A stretch of 64,000 bases of DNA from Sediminibacillus halophilus (GTDB lineage Bacteria; Bacillota; Bacilli; Bacillales; Amphibacillaceae). The DNA lies in the NCBI RefSeq assembly GCF_900103695.1, contig NZ_FNHF01000001.1, positions 496,001 to 560,000 of the forward strand, written 5' to 3'. Both the position numbers and the translations under genes were made by a program. This document shows positions 58,578 to 64,000 of the stretch, piece after piece; position 1 is the stretch's first letter; the number at the start of each line of letters is the position of its first letter. Under the pieces are notes generated by a model, which did no database searches, was not told where the DNA came from, and worked only from the letters and a program-made list of their open reading frames with translations.

Positions 58578-59645
58578 CTAAGGTTTTTGCATAAAATTTT
58601 GCGTATAGTAATACCGATAAACACCGACACCTAAATGAGTATAACCATCCTTTAAAAGTGCCTCACGATGCCCCTCGCTATTCAGCCATCCTTCCACAGC
58701 AGCAGGTCCATCCGTATATTGAGCCGCTATATTTTCACCAGCAGACAAGTAATAAATGTCATGTTCACTAAGTCGTTCCTTTAACCCTTCGCCATTCTGA
58801 GAATAATGGGAAAAGTAATTATTGTCCGACATATCCTTACTGTGTGAAAAGGCGACCTCCGCTATTGGATCATCCCAACTGAGCGAGCCTTTGTCGTGCC
58901 GTTTTCTTATGACATTGGTGATGTCAAATATTTGCTGCTCCATACCCTTTTGTACTTCTTCCCATTCTGCATCGGTTAACTCCGGTTTCTCAGGAAGTTT
59001 ACCGCGGTAGTATATTTCATATGGACGTTGCTTCAATAAAATATCTTTGGTAACTACCCGGACAGAGGATAATTTATCCGTGAATGTATCAAAATATAAC
59101 TGCATATAAGTTTGCTTGTCCAGCTTTACTAATGGGCGTACTTTTAATTCATCGTCTGTCAATTGGAACCTGTAAGAAGTAATCCCTTCCGATATAGATA
59201 CTTCTTTGGCAAACTCAAAATGTGCAGCTGCTTCATCGTAAGATTGTCCGATGCTCACAGGATCAATTGATAAGTCTTCACCTGTTGCGAAGATAGTGAC
59301 AACTTGTCCATCCTCCACACCGAATTGCATATATTGATTTTCTTCATTTGTGTAGACCCACCAGTCGTACCCATATGAACTTTTATCTTTGCGGACTGGT
59401 TTTCCCAGCTCTTTTAGCAATTCATCCGATGTTTCCCCGATTCTGCTGTACAAATTTCCTTCCAAGTCAATATTAGAAGTAAAATGATCCGGGGTTGGTT
59501 TGCTTTCCATCTCTGTTTCTTTTGTCTTTAATTTTTGTTCTACTTTCTGTACCGCTTCATCCGGGTTAAAATCCCCTATTTTAACTAAATAAAAAACCCC
59601 CGCCCCAATCAGTAGCAGCACGATCAACCTTCCGATTCCTCTCAT
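58578..59645 (-). CDS. ylbC: CAP-domain secreted/membrane protein YlbC
   Basis: A 355-residue protein with one N-terminal membrane segment (about 5-20, LIVLLLIGAGVFYLV). Two tandem CAP-associated domains follow (about 60-210), and a C-terminal CAP/SCP domain (about 240-350) has HSKDMSDNNYFSHYS and GENIAA. CAP His and Glu residues are present. The protein is likely anchored outside the membrane. AAAGGAG precedes the ATG. In B. subtilis its role is unknown. Confidence 0.9.
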   Translation of the reverse strand: MRGIGRLIVLLLIGAGVFYLVKIGDFNPDEAVQKVEQKLKTKETEMESKPTPDHFTSNIDLEGNLYSRIGETSDELLKELGKPVRKDKSSYGYDWWVYTNEENQYMQFGVEDGQVVTIFATGEDLSIDPVSIGQSYDEAAAHFEFAKEVSISEGITSYRFQLTDDELKVRPLVKLDKQTYMQLYFDTFTDKLSSVRVVTKDILLKQRPYEIYYRGKLPEKPELTDAEWEEVQKGMEQQIFDITNVIRKRHDKGSLSWDDPIAEVAFSHSKDMSDNNYFSHYSQNGEGLKERLSEHDIYYLSAGENIAAQYTDGPAAVEGWLNSEGHREALLKDGYTHLGVGVYRYYYTQNFMQKP

Positions 59646-59865
59646 AGCCCTTTAAACTCCTTTTTCACCTGTTAAGTAATTATAATAATCGAAAACCAAC
59701 TTTATGAAAAGAAATTGAAGTAATCCATACATTACACCATGTAAAAAAAGTGCTCTGTTCCGTCAAACTAAAACAATCGCTGCATGGCATTTCTTTGATA
59801 AGAACAAAGGATAAAAATAATGCTTAACGACCACTTTTTATCTCTTCGTATAACAAGTTCTAAAA

Positions 59866-59900
59866 AAGACCGTCCCCATTATATATCGGGGACAGTCTGT
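59866..59900 (-). terminator. Terminator after ylbB
   Basis: AGACCGTCCCC (59867-59877) pairs with GGGGACAGTCT across a short AT loop, with one mismatch. An A-run on the left provides the T-tract on the minus strand. Confidence 0.7.
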
Positions 59901-59920
59901 TCCGTTAAACTGTTACAAAC

Positions 59921-60349
59921 TTAGTGAAGTTCTGGTCGTTCGGAAATTTCCTCTAAAGCATGACCTGCAGCTAAATTCGATTTTTCCTCCAACGCCAAGT
60001 CTCCAAGCGAAACAATTCCCGCCAACTTACCATTTTCTACAACCGGCAGACGTCGAATTTGCTTTTCAGCCATTAAGCTGCTAGCTTCTTGAACGGAAGT
60101 ATCGGGAGCTACAGAGTAAAGTTTCCCACTCATTACATCACTAACTTTTGATGAAGGACTTTTTTCCCTCGCCAGACCGCGTACAACCAAGTCTCTGTCC
60201 GTAATCATCCCAAGTAATTCTCGATTGGATCCGCAAACTGGGACAGCACCGACATTGTGGTCTGTCATGATTTTTGCCGCTTCAGTCAACGTGTCGTCTG
60301 CTGAGCAAACAGAAAGATCAGTTGTCATAACCTCTCTTAATTTTTTCAT
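59921..60349 (-). CDS. ylbB: CBS-domain protein YlbB
   Basis: A 142-residue protein made of two CBS domains (MTTDLSVCSADDTLTEAAKIM, GAVPVCGSNRELLGMITDRDLV; then MSGKLYSVAPDTSVQEASSLM, RRLPVVENGKLAGIVSLGDLA). It is a nucleotide-sensing module without an effector domain. The start at 60349 follows AGGAGG; a frame extending 77 codons upstream into ylbA is rejected. Confidence 0.92.
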   Translation of the reverse strand: MKKLREVMTTDLSVCSADDTLTEAAKIMTDHNVGAVPVCGSNRELLGMITDRDLVVRGLAREKSPSSKVSDVMSGKLYSVAPDTSVQEASSLMAEKQIRRLPVVENGKLAGIVSLGDLALEEKSNLAAGHALEEISERPELH

Positions 60350-60497
60350 TGCAGTACCTCCTAGTTGTATTATGAATGGTACTCCCCACTCTGTAGGTAT
60401 TCTTCCCCTAAAACCATCATATAAATCGCACTTCCTATATAAAAACTTCTCATCAATGATGATGGTTTCGTTAGTGAAATGATCCGTACAATAATAA

Positions 60498-60526
60498 TTG
60501 CAACTTATTGCAATAAATACTATTAT
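60498..60526 (+). promoter_or_regulatory. Sigma-A-like promoter of ylbA
   Basis: TTGCAA (60498-60503), 17-bp spacer, TATTAT (60521-60526), 36 bp before the ylbA start. Confidence 0.65.
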
Positions 60527-60561
60527 TAGATTAGATACACAATTTTTGCGAGGTGGAAGTA

Positions 60562-60927
60562 ATGAGAATAGAAGGAACAAGAATCGAAGGAATGATCATG
60601 GATTTAAAACCGTTGGACCATCTAATGGATGAAATCGCTTTTGTTCGTGCCGGACAGTGGGACTATGAAAGGGTCACATACGATTATAAAATCGGGTCTG
60701 CAGAGAAAAATATTACTTATTACATAAGAATCCAGGGCTACGCTGTTGAGGGTGAAGTAGACCGGGGAGACGCAGTCATCAAACTTACAACTCCATTATT
60801 GGGGAAACATTATTATCCGCACGGAGTCGAGTATGGAGAAGGGGAAGATTTCCCGGAAAGTGTCGTCGACCGAACGAAAAGTTTGTTGGCAAAGGCAAAG
60901 AACGAATTAGACAATTTCGCGAAATAA
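60562..60927 (+). CDS. ylbA: YugN-like family protein YlbA
   Basis: A 121-residue soluble protein of the YugN-like family: MDLKPLDHLMDEIAFVRAGQ, then WDYERVTYDYKI and a conserved LLGKHYYPHGVEYGEGEDFP. GAGGTG precedes the ATG by six bases; a GTG three codons upstream is inside the ribosome site. It is divergent from ylbB. Function unknown. Confidence 0.86.
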   Translation: MRIEGTRIEGMIMDLKPLDHLMDEIAFVRAGQWDYERVTYDYKIGSAEKNITYYIRIQGYAVEGEVDRGDAVIKLTTPLLGKHYYPHGVEYGEGEDFPESVVDRTKSLLAKAKNELDNFAK

Positions 60928-60936
60928 TGTTTTACT

Positions 60937-60966
60937 GCTGCCGGCTACGCGCCGGCAGTTTTTTCT
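60937..60966 (+). terminator. Terminator after ylbA
   Basis: A perfect 8-bp GC-rich stem (60937-60944 with 60951-60958) followed by six T. Confidence 0.92.
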
Positions 60967-61057
60967 CCTGTCGTATAGCTGAATGGCACTGAGATTGTTC
61001 ACAAGAAGTTAATTGTTTTTTCAACAAACTTTCAAAAAAACATGTTATCATTAATCT

Positions 61058-61130
61058 TAGAGAATGCTGTTGTTCGCCTGCTTAAAGCACGTTACTCTCA
61101 GAACTACTGCCCAGGGGCAGTTTTCTTTGT
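61058..61130 (+). promoter_or_regulatory. Possible structured leader ahead of the AI-2E-type transporter
   Basis: An AGAG/CTCT-enclosed segment with internal TGCTTAAAGCA symmetry (about 61059-61099) is followed by ACTGCC/GGCAGT and a T-rich tract (61104-61130), which looks like a weak terminator. The transporter start is 80 bp further on. No known riboswitch class was recognised. Confidence 0.4.
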
Positions 61131-61208
61131 ATACACCACTACGTAAATAAGTTCGACGCAGCCGTATATCTATTTTGTTCACATACAGGAAAGGAGATAC
61201 ATACCCAA

Positions 61209-62267
61209 TTGTTCCGTTACTTGTCAAAACGCCAATGGATATTAATTATTGCAGCGATTCTTATTCTTATTGCTGGATATTTCATTTTGCCGGTGTCCGT
61301 ACCCTTAATCTTGGCTCTTCTGACCGCCATGTTTTTGAACCCGGCCATTCGATGGCTCCAATACCGTTTTAAATTGAACCGTAAAATATCGGTAACGGTC
61401 ATATTTTTGATTTTTTTGCTCATTATTAGTCTTGTCGGAACTTATTTTGTAACAAGAGCCATTACCCATGTCGTTAACTTTGCCGAAAACGCGCCGTCTT
61501 ATGTGAACCAGCTTAATACCAAATTTACGGAATGGGAAACTGATATGGATCGTTTCACCGAAAATCTCCCTGCCGATTTTGTAGCAGAGGTAAAAGACGG
61601 CTTTAAGCGTAATATTGAATTACTGAATACAAAAGTCAAACAATACTTTGAATTAGATAAGATTGCTTCGGCAGCGGCTAAAGTACCCGAATACCTTGTC
61701 AGCCTGCTCGTTTACTTAATCGCATTATTTTTATTCATGCTTGAGTTGCCCCGACTGAAAGCAATGTCTTACAATCACCTCACAGAGGAAACAGCTGAAA
61801 AAGTAAAGTTTATGAATGCCCGCCTGTCCTATGTCGTCCTTGGATTTTTGAAAGCACAGTTTCTGGTAAGCATCATTATATTTGTCGTATCGCTCATCGG
61901 ACTTCTTTATATCACACCGGAAGTCGCCATTATTATGTCGATTATCATATGGCTGGTCGATTTCATCCCAATTATCGGCTCCATTGTCATACTAGGTCCA
62001 TGGGCCTTGTACATGCTTTTAGCCGGTGATACAGTTATGGGTATTCAGCTTGCTGTATTGGCTATTATCCTGTTGGCAATTAGAAGAACTGTGGAACCGA
62101 AAGTAATGGGTCGACATATTGGGCTTTCGCCTTTAGCAACACTAATTGCCATGTACCTTGGTCTCCAGTTGATAGGAATTATCGGCTTTATCCTGGGTCC
62201 TTTGCTGGTTATAGCTTTTAATTCAGCGAAAGAAGCTGGTATTATTAAATGGAACTTTAAAGTTTAG
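61209..62267 (+). CDS. AI-2E family transporter (YtvI-like, UPF0118)
   Basis: A 352-residue protein with about eight membrane segments and a soluble helical loop (about 90-150). Family signature: DFIPIIGSIVILGPWALYML and RRTVEPKVMGRHIGLSPLAT. Members have been assigned to autoinducer-2 export, Na+/H+ antiport in halophiles, or sporulation (YtvI). The substrate cannot be read here. A TTG start follows AAGGAGAT at a rather long spacing. It is an insertion relative to the B. subtilis ctaG-ylbA order. Confidence 0.85.
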   Translation: MFRYLSKRQWILIIAAILILIAGYFILPVSVPLILALLTAMFLNPAIRWLQYRFKLNRKISVTVIFLIFLLIISLVGTYFVTRAITHVVNFAENAPSYVNQLNTKFTEWETDMDRFTENLPADFVAEVKDGFKRNIELLNTKVKQYFELDKIASAAAKVPEYLVSLLVYLIALFLFMLELPRLKAMSYNHLTEETAEKVKFMNARLSYVVLGFLKAQFLVSIIIFVVSLIGLLYITPEVAIIMSIIIWLVDFIPIIGSIVILGPWALYMLLAGDTVMGIQLAVLAIILLAIRRTVEPKVMGRHIGLSPLATLIAMYLGLQLIGIIGFILGPLLVIAFNSAKEAGIIKWNFKV

Positions 62268-62283
62268 TTGTATAGGTCGGCAA

Positions 62284-62324
62284 AAACAGCCTATCCATTT
62301 CCGTGGATAGGCTGTTTTTTTACA
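62284..62324. terminator. Bidirectional terminator
   Basis: A perfect 14-bp stem (62284-62298 with 62304-62318) with A- and T-runs. It serves the convergent transporter and acetyltransferase genes; the latter's stop lies within its right flank. Confidence 0.9.
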
Positions 62325-62856
62325 AGGAATTGGTTCCCTGGATGCTCTTTTTTTGGACCGCTCTTCTTTTTTCATATACCAATATACCTTTTTCGTTGGC
62401 AACTTTTTTAAAACCATTCTTCTTAAGTACACGTTGAGAAGCAAGGTTTTCCTTATCACAACAAGCTCTGATCTTTTTTATTTGCTGGTAAAAAGCCCAT
62501 TGGCACAAGGAACTTACTGCCTCCGTTGCATAACCTTGATTTTGCTTCTTTTGCAGAATTCGATACCCGATTTCAGCCGTCTTTTTCTGTTCGTCATAAG
62601 CTCTGAATCCCGCTTCACCAATTATCCAGCCCTTTCGTTTTCCACGGATAATCCACGGTCCCATGCCAAGCGATACTTTTTTCTTCTCCAAGTCCTCCAA
62701 ATAATATGGAAGCAAAGCTTTTAATGAATAATGGGGCCATTCTACATCATATGGGATATGTTTCTCAAAATAATACTCCATCGGATTTTTGATAAGCATT
62801 TGGCCTTCTTTTAATGTTATAGGTTCTATAACCAACCTTGCGCTTTCTATATCCAT
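62320..62856 (-). CDS. GNAT family N-acetyltransferase (RimJ/RimL-like)
   Basis: A 178-residue acetyltransferase beginning MDIESARLVIEPIT. Acetyl-CoA site in IGYRILQKKQNQGYATEAVS and C-terminal NLASQRVLKKNGFKKVANEKG, a RimJ/RimL-type pattern. The ATG at 62856 follows AAAGGAT; a longer frame is rejected. The substrate is unknown. It is not part of the B. subtilis order here, so it may be a lineage-specific insertion with the transporter. Confidence 0.83.
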   Translation of the reverse strand: MDIESARLVIEPITLKEGQMLIKNPMEYYFEKHIPYDVEWPHYSLKALLPYYLEDLEKKKVSLGMGPWIIRGKRKGWIIGEAGFRAYDEQKKTAEIGYRILQKKQNQGYATEAVSSLCQWAFYQQIKKIRACCDKENLASQRVLKKNGFKKVANEKGILVYEKRRAVQKKSIQGTNSL

Positions 62857-63002
62857 TATAAACCGATCCTTTCGTACATGTTTATATAGCCTATATACCA
62901 TTGGATTCGAAGAAATAAACGTACGAGCTCTTTAAAAGTGGGAAAAGAAATTGATATATTCACAATGGTAACCCCTGGTGAAGAAAAAAACTTTTATTTA
63001 AA

Positions 63003-63046
63003 AAGGGCTGTCCCAATCATCTATTATGACAATTGGGACAGCCTTA
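63003..63046 (-). terminator. Terminator after ctaM
   Basis: AAGGGCTGTCCCAAT (63003-63017) pairs with ATTGGGACAGCCTT (63032-63045), and an A-run on the left provides the T-tract on the minus strand. Confidence 0.88.
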
Positions 63047-63060
63047 TCAGGTGACTCCAT

Positions 63061-63516
63061 TTATAGGCCGAGAATTGCTTTGATCATACTTGTAGTTTCC
63101 CCGCCTTCAAAAAAGATATACAACAGCAGATAAACTGCTACACCAGTTATAGCAGTAAAAAACCAAATAATGCTCGTAACCGGACCGATCTTACGGTGTT
63201 TTCTGATTTTTCTTTTAAAAGCCAATGTCAGAGTCACAATTCCAAAAACAGCCCCTACTGTTGCAAGGATAATGTGAAAAATCAAGAAAATCGTGTAGTA
63301 AAGTTTAATATTATCAGGACCACCGAAACTGGTATTACCAATAAAAATGGTCCGCGACATATAAATGATAAAAAACAGCAAAGCGCTAATCGCAGCCGCT
63401 ATCATCGTACGTTTATGAGCAGCGAACTTATTATTTGCAACTAGATACCAGCCGATGGCAATAAGTACTGCACTCAATACGATAAAAAACGTGCTGATCG
63501 TTGGCAATATAGGCAT
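63061..63516 (-). CDS. ctaM: DUF420 membrane protein (CtaM family)
   Basis: A 151-residue protein with four to five membrane segments (TISTFFIVLSAVLIAIGWYLV, MIAAAISALLFFIIYMS, YYTIFLIFHIILATVGAVFG, TSIIWFFTAITGVAVYLLL) and conserved His in the second and third. DUF420 proteins such as CtaM are needed for aa3-type oxidase activity. It lies 37 bp after ctaG, matching a role in oxidase assembly. Confidence 0.85.
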   Translation of the reverse strand: MPILPTISTFFIVLSAVLIAIGWYLVANNKFAAHKRTMIAAAISALLFFIIYMSRTIFIGNTSFGGPDNIKLYYTIFLIFHIILATVGAVFGIVTLTLAFKRKIRKHRKIGPVTSIIWFFTAITGVAVYLLLYIFFEGGETTSMIKAILGL

Positions 63517-63553
63517 AAGACTTTTAACCTCTCCCTGTTTTGAATAGTTCTAT

Positions 63554-64000
63554 TTATGCTTCTGTAGTTGTGTTTGTTGATGGCATTGGATCGACCTTGT
63601 CTACACTTTTATTGAACCAGCCAAAGAAAATCCGGGCTAAAACGAACCCATAAACAATTTCCTGCATGATTTTCATCAAAATTCCGCCTAGCTGCTGATC
63701 CTCTAAAACGGGTATTGGAGAAAACATTTCCGGTCCTGTCAATGGCAGCCCGTTTAAAACGGATTGAGGAACGCAAAGCGACATTGCTTGAATCCAACCA
63801 CTTGTTTCACTGTAAGTGGCATATAGCGAATGCCCGGAAAAAATGATTAAACCGCAAGCAGGTGTAATCAATACCCCATTAGCAAATATATAACCGATTT
63901 TCATAAGGGGCGATAGTTTGTCCATTTCTTTGATAGGCGTAAATATCGGCCACCAAACCAAAAATGCCGCTGCCAGTATCACAGTGGTAATGACAGCATG
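63554..64000 (-). CDS. ctaG: Cytochrome c oxidase assembly factor CtaG (5' end outside window)
   Basis: The last 148 residues of a caa3-oxidase assembly factor. The frame is open to the window edge, so the N-terminus is missing. It has membrane segments and the conserved HAVITTVILAAAFLVWWPIF, with GGILMKIMQEIVYG near the end. It is cut by the window boundary; the upstream ctaC-F genes presumably lie beyond it. Confidence 0.9.
   Translation of the reverse strand, partial: HAVITTVILAAAFLVWWPIFTPIKEMDKLSPLMKIGYIFANGVLITPACGLIIFSGHSLYATYSETSGWIQAMSLCVPQSVLNGLPLTGPEMFSPIPVLEDQQLGGILMKIMQEIVYGFVLARIFFGWFNKSVDKVDPMPSTNTTTEA

Overview
The window is a chromosomal block of an aerobic, endospore-forming Bacillaceae (low-GC Gram-positive). 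It is colinear, almost gene for gene, with the Bacillus subtilis segment running from ctaG (right edge) through ylbA-ylbQ, bshC, the mraZ-ftsZ division and wall (dcw) cluster, spoIIGA-sigE-sigG, ylmC-divIVA, ileS, lspA, ylyB and pyrR to pyrE (left). Almost everything is on the minus strand, so the biological order runs from high to low coordinates. Sporulation genes (spoIIGA, sigE, sigG, spoVD, spoVE, ylbJ, gerR), an ileS T-box, PyrR attenuators and bacillithiol synthesis (bshC) fit this group. Protein style and the dispersed GC-rich repeats suggest the Oceanobacillus/Virgibacillus side of the family, but that is inference; no rRNA or tRNA is present to fix the genus.

Region by region: 1-880 holds the 3' end of an unidentified plus-strand gene and a YtxH-like protein. 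879-12760 is the de novo pyrimidine operon pyrR-pyrP-pyrB-pyrC-carA-carB-pyrK-pyrD-pyrF-pyrE with a strong promoter and two PyrR-dependent attenuators. 12759-17590 has ylyB, lspA and ileS with its T-box leader. 17592-21573 is the divIVA-ylmH-ylmG-sepF-ylmE-ylmD-ylmC division-site group. 21891-24460 is the spoIIGA-sigE-sigG sporulation unit. 24685-43439 is the dcw cluster: mraZ, rsmH, ftsL, pbpB, spoVD, murE, murF, mraY, murD, spoVE, divIB, ylxW, ylxX, sbp, ftsA, ftsZ. 43747-60927 carries bshC, a DUF3397 gene, panE, ylbP, gerR, rpmF (short, 57 aa), ylbN, tmcAL, ylbL, ylbK, ylbJ, coaD, rsmD, a DUF7147 gene, and ylbG to ylbA. 61209-64000 has an AI-2E-type transporter, a GNAT acetyltransferase, ctaM and the 3' part of ctaG.

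The genes supply UMP, lipid II precursors, the divisome and its placement factors, and the sigma switch of sporulation. Departures from the B. subtilis arrangement are the most informative part. murG and murB are missing between spoVE and divIB, where a GC-rich dispersed repeat sits instead. A second copy of that repeat lies between ylbF and ylbE. murF is inside the cluster. ylyA, bpr and ylmA are absent. A terminator-like hairpin overlaps the ribosome binding site and start codon of spoVE. I found no mobile element with a transposase, no CRISPR array and no phage genes. The best candidates for something undescribed are the paired structured repeats and the spoVE hairpin; no novel protein system is evident.
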